From the NCBI GenBank assembly GCA_020720625.1, contig DYOH01000025.1:1-42825 (forward strand): a DNA stretch of 42,825 nt, written 5' to 3'. This document shows, one piece after another, positions 1 to 9,170 of this stretch. The notes under the pieces are model-generated. The model saw only the letters and a list, made by a program, of their open reading frames with translations, was not told the origin of the DNA and ran no database searches. Position 1 is the first letter of the stretch; each line of letters opens with the position of its first letter. Position numbers and translations under genes: made by a program. Origin of the DNA: Acetofilamentum sp. (GTDB lineage Bacteria; Bacteroidota; Bacteroidia; Bacteroidales; DYOH01).

Positions 1-12
1 AAAATTGATAAT

Positions 13-40
13 GGCTGTTGTCTTTTCAGCAGCCTTTTTT
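13..40 (+). terminator. Rho-independent terminator of a gene left of the window
   Basis: An 8-bp stem (GGCTGTTG with CAGCAGCC, one G-U pair) and a 6-nt loop are followed by six T residues. It lies before the first gene and points rightward, so it probably ends transcription of something outside the window. Confidence 0.7.
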
Positions 41-62
41 GTTAAACTGTTTACAAAAAAAA

Positions 63-419
63 ATGGATATCGAATTTTTCAGAGATTTTTGCTTATCAAA
101 AAAAGGAGTCGAAGAATCTTTTCCTTTTGGCGACGATACCCTGGTAATGAAACTTATGGGTAAAATATTTGCCTTGGCTAATCTGGATGGCGATTTAAAA
201 CTAAACCTAAAATGCAATCCAGAATATGCCATTGAACTCAGAGAAAAATTTGCGGCGGTTTCTGCAGGATACCACATGAACAAAAAACACTGGAACACCA
301 TTTCTATAGACGGAAGCATAAGCGACCAGAAAATCTGCTCTTGGATTAATCACTCTTACTCTCTAATATACAACAATTTAACCAAGAAAGAGAAAGACAT
401 ATTAGAACAAATGCCATGA
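63..419 (+). CDS. MmcQ/YjbR family protein
   Basis: This is a small cytosolic protein of about 118 residues, the usual size for the MmcQ/YjbR (CyaY-like fold) family. Visible family features are the N-terminal KGVEESFPFG segment, a central FALANLDG strand followed by LNLKCNP, and the later GYHMNKKHWNTI block. The family fold resembles DNA-binding or frataxin-like proteins, but its biochemical role is not established. I chose the ATG at 63 because the longer frame from 18 runs through the upstream terminator hairpin, and the family begins near MDIEFFRDFC. Its stop codon overlaps the start of the acyltransferase by 4 nt (ATGA), which suggests coupled translation. Confidence 0.82.
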   Translation: MDIEFFRDFCLSKKGVEESFPFGDDTLVMKLMGKIFALANLDGDLKLNLKCNPEYAIELREKFAAVSAGYHMNKKHWNTISIDGSISDQKICSWINHSYSLIYNNLTKKEKDILEQMP

Positions 420-1288
420 TAAAATACCTAAATTACTTGCTTTTCAGAAGTACAAGCATCATTTTTAGTATTGTGCCTTTCAAAATTTTGTACCTATTTT
501 CCGACATTGTTTATTTTTTGTTATACTACGTAGTTTCATACCGAAAAAAGGTAGTTTTGGCCAACCTAAAAAATGCCTTCCCCGAAAAAAGCAATCAGGA
601 AATTAGCATAATTGCCAAAAATTTTTATAAAAATCTGGCCGACATCACATTGGAAAGCATTAAAGGAATTAGCCTAAATAATAAAAACTTACTGAAAAGA
701 TATAAAGTAACAAATCCAGAAATAATGGAAGAATTATTTCTGCAAAATAAATCGGTAATAGGAATTGGGAGTCATTATGCTAATTGGGAATGGGGGGTAC
801 TATCATTTAGTCTGCAATTTCCGCATATTTGCTACGGATTATATAAACCAATCAAAAACAAATACATAAACCAGTATTTTAAAAGGTCGCGGGCGCAAAA
901 CAATATGCATCTTCATTCGATAAAAGAAACCAAAACTTTGTTTGAAATCCCAAACGAAAAACCAGCACTTTATTTTATGATTTCGGACCAATCTCCTTCT
1001 AACTTAAATAGTGCAGTTTGGGTAAATTTTCTGAATCAACAAACGGCATGCCTTCATGGACCGGGATTTTATGCCCGAAAATATAATCTTCCGATTGTAT
1101 ATGGCGATGTGCAACGAATTAAGAGAGGATATTACGAAATTAGCCTTTCGCAAATTACCGAAAATAGTCAAAATTTTAGCACAGAAGAGATTACTCAGTT
1201 AATAATGAAACAATTAGAAAATATTATTCGTAAGAATCCTGCTTGTTGGCTTTGGTCGCATAAACGATGGAAACATAAAAAAATTTAA
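416..1288 (+). CDS. Lipid A biosynthesis acyltransferase (LpxL/HtrB-like)
   Basis: This 290-residue protein belongs to the LpxL/LpxM (HtrB) family, which transfers acyl chains from acyl-ACP to a lipid A precursor at the inner membrane. An N-terminal hydrophobic anchor covers roughly residues 5-40. The catalytic H-x4-E motif is seen as HYANWE (H120, E125), and the family SDQSP block lies further on. The C-terminal PACWLWSHKRWKH is the classical end of the family. It overlaps the preceding gene by 4 nt and abuts the next with no gap, so the three form one transcription unit. In Bacteroidota such single-copy homologues may act on lipid A or another lipid; the exact acceptor is not visible. Confidence 0.88.
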   Translation: MIKYLNYLLFRSTSIIFSIVPFKILYLFSDIVYFLLYYVVSYRKKVVLANLKNAFPEKSNQEISIIAKNFYKNLADITLESIKGISLNNKNLLKRYKVTNPEIMEELFLQNKSVIGIGSHYANWEWGVLSFSLQFPHICYGLYKPIKNKYINQYFKRSRAQNNMHLHSIKETKTLFEIPNEKPALYFMISDQSPSNLNSAVWVNFLNQQTACLHGPGFYARKYNLPIVYGDVQRIKRGYYEISLSQITENSQNFSTEEITQLIMKQLENIIRKNPACWLWSHKRWKHKKI

Positions 1289-3796
1289 ATGAAACATACG
1301 ACCATCATATTATTGCTATTTCTTAATTATTTTTCGTTAAACCTTAGTGCTCAAAACTATAACCCCAAATGGAATTGTGCGAATACGGATGCTGAGATTA
1401 TTATCAATGAATTCCGGAGTAATGTAACGGTTTACAATATAAAAATTCTCACCGACTCCTTGAAGCCATTGCTGATAAATATTAGCGACAGCCTTTGCAA
1501 GAGCAAAATACTTTTCGAAGTGGCCTTAACTTTTAATAGCTATGATCTAAACGCAGATGCTCTAAATCTTTTTCAGGAAGCAAAAAAGTTTAGCTTAAAC
1601 CAGATAGATTCTTTAAACTTAATTATTTTAGATTTAGCTATTGCACGAGAATTATACTTTAATGGTAAACTTAACGAAGCTCAAAATATTTTTTATACAA
1701 TTCTTCAAACTACAATCAATAACGAACAGGTAAAATTATGGATTCATGCGGAGTCTTTTTTTTATTTGGCCCAGATTTTTCAGCAAACTAAAATATTCGA
1801 TAAAGCAATGCAATATTATGATGTTAGTCATAATAACTATCTAGAATTAAACTATATAGATGGGATTATTGAAACAATCATTGCTGTCGGATTTATGCAT
1901 ATATCAACTGGCAATAACGATTCGGCATTCTATTTATTCGAAAAAGCTTTAAAGCTATCAATAGAAAATAAATTAGAGCTAAAAAAAGGTATTAGCCTGA
2001 GCAACAGAGCTATTTGCTTTTACAATCAAGGAAAGAAAACCGAGTGCTTAAATGATTTAACCAAAGCGCTCGAAATTGTACAAAAATATGGTAAAACCAG
2101 AACAGAAGCAGTTTTGCTTAACAATATTGCTTATTTTCATGTGGTTAATGGAAAACCTGAATTAAGCATTAATCTGCTCGAAAAATCAGAAGAAAAGGCC
2201 ATTTTAAGCGGCAGCAAAAGACAATTGGAAACAACATACGAAACTTTTTTCCAAGCCTACGAAAGTTTAAAGAATTACGAAAAAGCTTTCTATTACAGCA
2301 AAAAATATAATCAGATAAAAGATGCCCTTTTAACACAACAGCTAGAAAATTCGCTTTCTGTGATGAGCGCATCCTACGAATCTGAAAAAAAAGACAAAGA
2401 GATTGAGATGCTCAAAATCTCGAAACAACTGAATGAATCCAATCTTCAAAAGCAAGAATTAATAATCTTAGGAATCAGTATTTTACTTTTTCTCGGCACT
2501 TTCTTCTTATGGCTGTTTTACCATAAACAGAAAATAGAGCAGATTATTAACCATGAGCTTAACCAAAAAAACGAAGAAATAAAGCAACAAAGAGAAGAAA
2601 TTCTAGTTCAAAAAAATATACTGGAAGTGCAAAACAAATATTTAGAAGAACTAAGCACGGCCATAAAGCATACCGACAATGTAATAATGATTTTTTCGCC
2701 CGATTTAAACCTGATCTATGCAAACGAAGCATTTGAAAAAACCTATGGATTCTCTCTCAAAAATTTTGAAGGAACTCAAAATTTGTTTCAAATCATAAAG
2801 CGTTTCGAAATTCCAAACATTCACGATTTTATTCATCAGGCAAAATCTTCAAAAACATCCATCATTTTTGCCAACTTACGCAGAGATAGAAACAAAAATG
2901 CAATCTGGATACAATCAAATATTACACCCTTATTCAATGAATTAGACGAACTCGAAAAATTTATCATTGTTGAATCAGATATAAGCAATGTAAAAAAAGC
3001 AGAAGGCGAAATTCTAAAACAAAACATTTATATCAACGAAAGTATTCATTACGCCAAAAATATTCAGCAAACAATTTTGCCCGAAAAAGCTTTTCTAAGC
3101 CAATTCTTCGATTTTTACATCATTTATAAACCAAAAGAGACTGTTTCTGGCGATTTTTACTGGTTCTATAGCATGTCGGCACCTCACGAAAACTGGTCAT
3201 CATTGGCTGCCATTGTAGATTGCACCGGACATGGTGTGCCAGGAGCATTTATGTCGCTTATTGCAAATGCCATGTTACAGGATGTGGTTAAATACCGTCA
3301 GATTTACCAGCCTGAAACTATTTTGAAAACCCTTAAAGAGATGATAAAATTGGTTTTTCCGAATAACGATGGTTCCGAAGGTTTTGAAATTGCTATCTGC
3401 AGAATCGACCGTATAGACACTTTGAATTACCTGATTACCTACAGCGGAGCAAAAATTCCTCTGTATTATAAACATATCTACAAAAATAGTTTTGAAAGAA
3501 TAAAAGGAACAAACGAATCTATCAATGTTGAAAAAAACAAAGTATTAAGTTTTGAATCACATACACTTAAGCTTCAATCGGGAGATCAATTGGTTTTGGC
3601 ATCTGACGGAATTATAGATATCGCCGATGAAAACAGAAAAAGACTTGGTACTTTTCAATTTATGGAAATACTGAATCAATCGGCTAATTTGAACCGTGAA
3701 ATTGCGTGCCAATATACGAATGATTTTATTAGCTCTTGGCTAAAAAACAGCTCTCAACGCGACGATATTGCAATTTGGAATATAGCGCTTAAATAA
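1289..3796 (+). CDS. TPR-PAS-SpoIIE membrane-bound protein phosphatase
   Basis: This 835-residue signalling protein starts with a signal peptide (ending near LNLSAQN). About 340 residues of TPR-like helical repeats follow, probably periplasmic. One membrane helix lies at about 390-412 (LIILGISILLFLG), then a Glu/Lys/Gln coiled coil, a PAS domain at about 455-565, and a C-terminal PP2C/SpoIIE phosphatase domain. Metal-binding acidic residues are visible as SGDFYW (D622), DCTGHGVPGAFMS (D644) and SDGIID (D773). Such proteins dephosphorylate anti-sigma-factor antagonists in partner-switching systems. No anti-sigma or STAS gene is next to it, so its substrate is unknown. It follows the acyltransferase stop directly and overlaps the convergent glycosyltransferase by 8 nt. 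Confidence 0.88.
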   Translation: MKHTTIILLLFLNYFSLNLSAQNYNPKWNCANTDAEIIINEFRSNVTVYNIKILTDSLKPLLINISDSLCKSKILFEVALTFNSYDLNADALNLFQEAKKFSLNQIDSLNLIILDLAIARELYFNGKLNEAQNIFYTILQTTINNEQVKLWIHAESFFYLAQIFQQTKIFDKAMQYYDVSHNNYLELNYIDGIIETIIAVGFMHISTGNNDSAFYLFEKALKLSIENKLELKKGISLSNRAICFYNQGKKTECLNDLTKALEIVQKYGKTRTEAVLLNNIAYFHVVNGKPELSINLLEKSEEKAILSGSKRQLETTYETFFQAYESLKNYEKAFYYSKKYNQIKDALLTQQLENSLSVMSASYESEKKDKEIEMLKISKQLNESNLQKQELIILGISILLFLGTFFLWLFYHKQKIEQIINHELNQKNEEIKQQREEILVQKNILEVQNKYLEELSTAIKHTDNVIMIFSPDLNLIYANEAFEKTYGFSLKNFEGTQNLFQIIKRFEIPNIHDFIHQAKSSKTSIIFANLRRDRNKNAIWIQSNITPLFNELDELEKFIIVESDISNVKKAEGEILKQNIYINESIHYAKNIQQTILPEKAFLSQFFDFYIIYKPKETVSGDFYWFYSMSAPHENWSSLAAIVDCTGHGVPGAFMSLIANAMLQDVVKYRQIYQPETILKTLKEMIKLVFPNNDGSEGFEIAICRIDRIDTLNYLITYSGAKIPLYYKHIYKNSFERIKGTNESINVEKNKVLSFESHTLKLQSGDQLVLASDGIIDIADENRKRLGTFQFMEILNQSANLNREIACQYTNDFISSWLKNSSQRDDIAIWNIALK

Positions 3797-4799
3797 AAAT
3801 ATGCCTTGAAAGTAATGGCAAGCTTTCACATTTTAACAATTCATCTTCGCTTAGTGTCCTAAAAAAATGCTTCTTATCAAGATAATCTGCCAAATATTGT
3901 TGTTCGCTTTGGTGTGGGGTTGGAATAAGCAATGCCATGCGGTTTAATACGGCCAAATCCAAAATGGTACTGTATCCGGCACGAGCAATAATATAGGGAA
4001 TAGAAACTACTGCCGATGCAAACTCAATATCGGGCAAATGTGCCTGGTAATCTGCATAAGGATTTTTTGTAAAAAGGCTCTTTTGAGTAAATCCACCCAA
4101 AATAAGACTCTTCATACGCAACTTTGTCATCAAATTCACCAGTTTTTGCTCTAAATAACTTCTCGAAGGCTCAGGGCCTGATAGTATAATAAGTACATCA
4201 TAATGCTTGTATTTAATATCTTCACAGGCATTTATATTATAAAACCTACTTAAATATTCAACATAATGGATCTTTAGTGATTTATTGGTCTGCGAAAGTT
4301 TTCCGGCCAGACTTTTTTCACCAAATTTATCGGGAACAATAATACGCTTATAGGATTGCAGAATTTTTCGGCTTACCAAATTCAAAACCGGTGAAAAAAG
4401 ACCGAATCCGCCGGGCGGAATAATATTTAGTTGATGCGTAATAAAATGACTTTCTGTTACTTTAGAGAAGAAGCCATATCGGCTGTCCGAAATAATAATA
4501 TCATATTCATTTTCATGGCTTTTAACAAATCTTCGATCGCTATAATATTGGCCCCATACTTTATAGCTGATTCTCCACCAGTTAAAATAATGAAAATGCT
4601 TAGCATAAGTAAGATTTAAGCCTCCTAATTCGATAAAAAGAATATTAGGATAATAGTTTTTTAAAAATTCTAAAGCTTTACCCGAAGATGCAATAGTAAC
4701 TGAATTACCATCAGCTATTTGCTTATTCACCAAAGCAATACTTCGGGTAGCATGTCCGATACCCCAATCGAGCACCCCGAAAAGCACTTTTTTGTCCAT
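3789..4799 (-). CDS. GT-B fold glycosyltransferase, MurG-like
   Basis: This 336-residue protein resembles the MurG/UDP-GlcNAc-transferase-like group. The N-terminal Rossmann half opens with VLFGVLDWGIGHATRS, which carries the GxGH-type acceptor-side motif. The C-terminal half has the nucleotide-sugar site: ILSGPEPSR, then an ARAGYSTILDLAVL segment and PTPHQSEQQYLADYL, equivalent to MurG's SRAGA and PxxxxxxxxQxxNA regions. The acceptor is unknown; it is not MurG itself, which should lie in the dcw cluster. It follows the radical SAM gene by 5 nt and was probably co-transcribed with it. Confidence 0.8.
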   Translation of the reverse strand: MDKKVLFGVLDWGIGHATRSIALVNKQIADGNSVTIASSGKALEFLKNYYPNILFIELGGLNLTYAKHFHYFNWWRISYKVWGQYYSDRRFVKSHENEYDIIISDSRYGFFSKVTESHFITHQLNIIPPGGFGLFSPVLNLVSRKILQSYKRIIVPDKFGEKSLAGKLSQTNKSLKIHYVEYLSRFYNINACEDIKYKHYDVLIILSGPEPSRSYLEQKLVNLMTKLRMKSLILGGFTQKSLFTKNPYADYQAHLPDIEFASAVVSIPYIIARAGYSTILDLAVLNRMALLIPTPHQSEQQYLADYLDKKHFFRTLSEDELLKCESLPLLSRHIFI

Positions 4800-4804
4800 T
4801 TTTT

Positions 4805-5581
4805 TTATGATGATACCTGTGTTTTTATTCCCAATTCTTGAACACTTGCGGCAATTTGATTCAATTTCTCGATACTAACTTTTCTGAGTGTTTCCACTGG
4901 TGTATCGCGGGCAATCGTATATATCATTACCTCCGAAGGTGCCACATCTTGTACAATTTTCAACCAGGCAAGAATATGCTCATCGCTAGTATTATCAATA
5001 CTTTCACCAAGATATTCGCCTTCTAAAAACATGGTCTGAAGAATTACATTTCCACGAAATCTCTTCAAATTTTCGACTAATCCGGACAAGGAAAAATCCG
5101 CCTTAGGTTGATTTATTCTATGAATGGTGTATTCGTAGGCAGCATCAATTTTCTGAATATTATAATCCACTTTTAACAATGCTTCAAAAACTGAAACTAT
5201 GTGAAGCCTCGATGCATTAGATAGTACCGCAATTTTGGTATTCGGAAAATATTTATCTCTCAGTTCTATGGTATCATCAATTATTGCAGCAAAATGTGGA
5301 TGTAAAGTAGGTTCACCGTTTCCGGCAAAGGTAAGAACATCGGGCGGAGTTAGCATTTCACTCATTTCCAGCAATTTAGCATCAAGTGCCTCGTAGATTT
5401 TTTCGCGGGAATGAAAACTAACTTTCCCGGCAGATTTATTGGGAGTCCAGCCACATTCGCAATATATACAATTAAAATTGCAGTATTTTGAGTTTTCGGG
5501 CAATAGATTTATACCCAAAGAAACTCCAAGTCTACGGCTACTTACCGGGCCAAAAATTATTTTATCAAATAAAAATGTCAT
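4805..5581 (-). CDS. Radical SAM protein, COG0731 (TYW1-like) family
   Basis: This 258-residue radical SAM enzyme has its [4Fe-4S] ligands in the motif CNFNCIYC (C34, C38, C41). It is preceded by the family hallmark FGPVSSRRLGVSLGINLLP and followed by ECGW. A TFAGNGEPTLHP segment is the GGE-like SAM-binding motif of COG0731. The family is related to the wyosine-base enzyme TYW1, but most bacterial members have no assigned reaction. It is probably the first gene of a two-gene unit with the glycosyltransferase. Confidence 0.85.
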   Translation of the reverse strand: MTFLFDKIIFGPVSSRRLGVSLGINLLPENSKYCNFNCIYCECGWTPNKSAGKVSFHSREKIYEALDAKLLEMSEMLTPPDVLTFAGNGEPTLHPHFAAIIDDTIELRDKYFPNTKIAVLSNASRLHIVSVFEALLKVDYNIQKIDAAYEYTIHRINQPKADFSLSGLVENLKRFRGNVILQTMFLEGEYLGESIDNTSDEHILAWLKIVQDVAPSEVMIYTIARDTPVETLRKVSIEKLNQIAASVQELGIKTQVSS

Positions 5582-5632
5582 TATTTCTAAAAATTTAAGG
5601 CTGCAAAGTTAATCATTTTGGTGGAGAATAGC

Positions 5633-7099
5633 CTATTTCCAGAAAGCCGGATCGTAAGTTCCCTCTTCTTTCTGCTTTTTAATCTTTAAATCTCTGATAA
5701 AATCGTAATATTTTGAAGCAAATCCTTCGTTGGGCGACGGAGCAGGTGCCCACATCAAATTGCCATCCGGGTCTATTAAAAAATAGCTGGGATAGGCTTT
5801 AATTTCGTATTTTTCTATTACATCGGGTTGGCGTTGAAAAGATAATAATTCCCACCGATATTTGTTTTTCACAAAATGCTCGTAGGTTTTCGCAAAATCT
5901 TCATCCGCCGCAATGGTAATTATTTTTAAAGAATCGAGATAATTCTCGTCTACAGCCTGAAGCAAGCCATATTGTTGCAAACATCCAAAACTACTTGTTG
6001 TACAAAAATTTAAGTAAACATAATACCCACGAAAATCATATAGACTATAAGATAAACTATCGGGTCCGTAGAGCTTAAAATCGGGTGCCGGACTGCCTAC
6101 CCGCAATTTGGTAATTTTTGCCAACACATTTTCAGCAATTCTCCTTAAACCTTCGTCTTGCTGCTCATTTATGTAATTTGTTAGTAGTAAAAAAATTGCA
6201 TCGCTAGCATATAATTTCTCGTAAAATGCGTCGTAAGAGCCTTTAAGAAAGCCCAATTGCAACATTTTTTCATTTTCAATCCACCCTTTGCTCCTAATTA
6301 TTTCGAATACTCTTTGAACATTTCCGCTGGTAATTGCATCCGAAAATCCACTTATTTCAGTGAAATACTCAAAAAAATTCTTATAATTTTGTTGAAAAAA
6401 ATCATAAAATGCCGGATTCTGAAAATCATCGTAATTCTTTTGAAACAATATTTTAAATATTGTTTCAGGTGTTTTCGAATAGGCTGCCGACTGAATGCCG
6501 GCAATATTGTAATGTATGTATTGTCGAAAAAAAAATGATTTTGTAAGAATAAATTTATTCTGATAATAAATTTCCACTGTATCCAAACGTGCTTTGGGGC
6601 CTTGCATATTTATAAGCGGAAATTTTGCATCCAGAAAATCAGAAAACTCAAAATCAAATAAATGCACTGCATTATTGAGCTCATTAGTTTCGGCATTTAA
6701 AATTTTTACGTAAAACTCGTAATACTCAAAATATGGATTTATTAAATCCTCGGGTGCTTTAGGTGCATATTGTGGCAAAGTTATTTCATATTTTCCTCCC
6801 GGCTCCAAAAATATATAAGCTTTCAATTTGCCTATTTCTATTGTGCCATAATATACTTTATCTGATGAAAATTTAATTTTGAAAAAACCACTCGAATCGG
6901 CCTTTGCAGAACCTAATTCTTCGCTAAGCTCGCATACTGGATCGTATACATATTTAATAGACAAAACCCTATTTGCATAGCTTGGTATTGTGCCATAAAC
7001 AGTGGTAGTATCAGCTTCTAAATCCAAAGTTAAAAAGCTGATAATCGATATCAAAAAGCACATTTTTCGGATACTAATCGAGCATATATTGTTCATCAA
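5633..7099 (-). CDS. Secreted thioredoxin-fold (TlpA/AhpC-like) protein with an altered active site
   Basis: This 488-residue protein has an N-terminal signal sequence (MCFLISIISFLTLDLEA) and a DUF4369-like beta-rich domain over about residues 30-110. A long helical middle follows, and a C-terminal thioredoxin-fold domain begins near APDFKLYGPDSLSYSL. That layout is common in Bacteroidota thiol-disulfide proteins of the periplasm. The redox site is unusual: where TlpA has NFWATWCxxC, this protein reads NFCTTSSFGC, so the first catalytic Cys is S370, C373 is kept and an extra Cys sits at 366. It may be redox-inactive or work as a one-Cys enzyme. The start could be at the internal Met of MCFLIS rather than the first Met. 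Confidence 0.78.
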   Translation of the reverse strand: MMNNICSISIRKMCFLISIISFLTLDLEADTTTVYGTIPSYANRVLSIKYVYDPVCELSEELGSAKADSSGFFKIKFSSDKVYYGTIEIGKLKAYIFLEPGGKYEITLPQYAPKAPEDLINPYFEYYEFYVKILNAETNELNNAVHLFDFEFSDFLDAKFPLINMQGPKARLDTVEIYYQNKFILTKSFFFRQYIHYNIAGIQSAAYSKTPETIFKILFQKNYDDFQNPAFYDFFQQNYKNFFEYFTEISGFSDAITSGNVQRVFEIIRSKGWIENEKMLQLGFLKGSYDAFYEKLYASDAIFLLLTNYINEQQDEGLRRIAENVLAKITKLRVGSPAPDFKLYGPDSLSYSLYDFRGYYVYLNFCTTSSFGCLQQYGLLQAVDENYLDSLKIITIAADEDFAKTYEHFVKNKYRWELLSFQRQPDVIEKYEIKAYPSYFLIDPDGNLMWAPAPSPNEGFASKYYDFIRDLKIKKQKEEGTYDPAFWK

Positions 7100-7137
7100 A
7101 ATTTATTTTTTTACTAGAAGAAACGTATTATTTAACC

Positions 7138-7145
7138 TATATTTG
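7138..7145 (+). promoter_or_regulatory. Bacteroidota -7 promoter element (TATATTTG)
   Basis: This exact match to TAnnTTTG lies about 50 nt before the metal-receptor gene. No clear -33 TTTG is seen at the expected distance. Confidence 0.5.
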
Positions 7146-7195
7146 TATAAAAGCAATATTTTTTTTGCTGATTTCTCATAAATTTATTTTTAAAA

Positions 7196-7984
7196 ATGCA
7201 ATTTTCAGACCAAGATAATTCTTTTAAAGCATTTGTTTGGCATCCAAAGGCAAGAATAATTTCATTAGTACCTTCTATCACCGAATTATTATTCGATTTA
7301 GGACTTGGCCCAAACCTAATTGCCCGGACAAAATACTGCGTACATCCGGCAAAGAAAATAGATTCGCTGCCTATTATTGGAGGAACCAAAAACATTGATA
7401 TTGAAAAAATTCTGGAACTAAAACCGGATTTGATCATTGCCAACAAAGAGGAAAATACCAAAAATCAAATTTTATCGCTCAGTAAATTAGTAAATACAGT
7501 GCTCAGCGATATACCAAGTTTCTCTCATGCAATACATTTTATTCAATTTTGCGGCCAACTATTTCAGCAACAACAATTGGCAAGCAATATTGTTCAAAAC
7601 ATACATCTTGGATTTAAACAAATACATCAATTGCCGGTAAAAAAAGTATTATACCTTATCTGGAGAAATCCTTTTATGTCTGTTACCCAAAACACCTTTA
7701 TTCACTCCATGTTGCAACAAATTGGGTTTGAAAACTGTGTCGCCAATTTTCCGGGGAATTATCCTGTACTCCAAAAAAATGTTCTTCAAAGTCAGCATCC
7801 CGAAATAATTTTTCTACCATCTGAACCATATCATTTTCAAGAAGAACACATCCATGAGTTAAAAGAGATTTTTCCCAATGCCCGATTCTTTTTTGTGGAT
7901 GGAGAAATGTTTTCATGGTATGGTAGCCGAATGATTAAAGCCGCACAATATTTTTATAAATTCATTCCATTATGGAAATCATAG
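7196..7984 (+). CDS. Helical-backbone metal receptor (BtuF/FepB-like), no signal peptide
   Basis: This 262-residue protein matches the BtuF-type periplasmic binding fold: ARIISLVPSITELLFDLGLG near the N-terminus, then YCVHPAKK and the ILELKPDLIIANKEEN block. The C-terminal half contains FLPSEPYHF and a W-Y-G-S-R-M segment. The family binds cobalamin or chelated iron for ABC importers. This copy has no signal peptide or lipobox: the frame is closed by a TGA 27 nt before the ATG. It is therefore probably cytosolic and no transporter genes flank it. It overlaps the GT2 gene by 13 nt. Its ligand is unknown. Confidence 0.8.
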   Translation: MQFSDQDNSFKAFVWHPKARIISLVPSITELLFDLGLGPNLIARTKYCVHPAKKIDSLPIIGGTKNIDIEKILELKPDLIIANKEENTKNQILSLSKLVNTVLSDIPSFSHAIHFIQFCGQLFQQQQLASNIVQNIHLGFKQIHQLPVKKVLYLIWRNPFMSVTQNTFIHSMLQQIGFENCVANFPGNYPVLQKNVLQSQHPEIIFLPSEPYHFQEEHIHELKEIFPNARFFFVDGEMFSWYGSRMIKAAQYFYKFIPLWKS

Positions 7985-9081
7985 CAATATTTGTTTCTTT
8001 ACTAATTCTTTCAACTTACTTGTATAAAATTTTCTCGTTCGAAAATGCCTGGACAAATAAAATGAAAGAACCGAAAGTCTCTGAGCAGCATAAAACGCTC
8101 TGCTTTAGCGTAATAATTGCTTTTCGCGACGAACAAAATAATCTACCAAGCTTAATATCAGCATTAAAAAAACAAAAATACAATCATTTTGAGGTAATTC
8201 TCATTAACGACCATTCAAACGATAGTAGTGCTCAAATATGTCTCGATGAAATAAAAAATGATGCTCGTTTTACTTGTCTGAATCTACCTGCCAAAAGCCA
8301 TGGGAAGAAAAAAGCCATTGCTTATGGAGTTCAACAATCAAATTATCATTATATTATTACAACCGATGCCGATTGCCTTATGTCAGACAATTGGATTTCA
8401 GCTTATCACCATGCTTTTCTGCAACAACAAGCAGATATGGTATTATCGCCAGTTTTTTTGACAGCAAAAAATTTCTTTCAACAATTGCAACTGATTGAAT
8501 TTTTTAGCCTGATGGCATCTACCGCAGCAGCAGCATTTTTAGATAAACCGATTATGGCGAATGCCGCAAACATGGCTTTCAAAAAAGAGCTATACCTTCA
8601 ACAAAGTGATATCCAAGATCAAAAATTTTTATCAGGCGATGATATGATGCTTTTACTTGATGCAAAAAAAAGGCAAGAAAAAATTGTTTTTTGTACCAAC
8701 GCAGAAGCAATTATTTATACGCCTGCCATTGAAAGTATTTCAGATTTCCTTTTTCAAAGAATGCGTTGGACATCTAAAAGCCAATTTTACCGCGATTTCG
8801 ACGTTATTTATACCGCTCTATTAATTTTTAGTACCAATTTTATGTTACTTTTCGCAGCAATAAGTGCATTGTTTTCCACAAAATTTATCATCGTTTGGCT
8901 TGCGGCATTTTCTATAAAATCTTACGCCGATATTCATTTCTTGCGAAAAATAGCCAAACAATTTTATATCAGTATTCCTATTAAGCACTTTTTGCTCATT
9001 CAGTTGTTTTATCCAATATATATCCTTATCTCTTCTTTCGGCATATTTTTTAAGCCAAAATGGAAAGGCAGAAAAGTATAA
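7972..9081 (+). CDS. Membrane-anchored family 2 glycosyltransferase
   Basis: This 369-residue GT2 enzyme has one N-terminal membrane helix and a GT-A catalytic domain. It shows SVIIAFRDEQNNLPSLI, the nucleotide-binding INDHSNDSS, the metal-binding TTDADC (DxD-like), SGDDMML and the processive-type QRMRW. Two or three C-terminal membrane helices follow. The arrangement resembles synthases that lengthen or decorate lipid-linked or polysaccharide substrates from the cytoplasmic face of the membrane. Its 5' end overlaps the metal-receptor gene, so translation is probably coupled. Donor and acceptor cannot be read from sequence. Confidence 0.87.
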   Translation: MEIIAIFVSLLILSTYLYKIFSFENAWTNKMKEPKVSEQHKTLCFSVIIAFRDEQNNLPSLISALKKQKYNHFEVILINDHSNDSSAQICLDEIKNDARFTCLNLPAKSHGKKKAIAYGVQQSNYHYIITTDADCLMSDNWISAYHHAFLQQQADMVLSPVFLTAKNFFQQLQLIEFFSLMASTAAAAFLDKPIMANAANMAFKKELYLQQSDIQDQKFLSGDDMMLLLDAKKRQEKIVFCTNAEAIIYTPAIESISDFLFQRMRWTSKSQFYRDFDVIYTALLIFSTNFMLLFAAISALFSTKFIIVWLAAFSIKSYADIHFLRKIAKQFYISIPIKHFLLIQLFYPIYILISSFGIFFKPKWKGRKV

Positions 9082-9170
9082 GATTGCGCAAGTTAAAATA
9101 TGTTTAATACTGATTAGTGTCATTTAGAAAAAAGAAAAAAATCTCGTAACTTCGAACAATAATACTTAAA

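Noticed and set aside
18-62. Upstream start for the MmcQ/YjbR gene
   Set aside because: It runs through a terminator hairpin and adds residues not found in the family.
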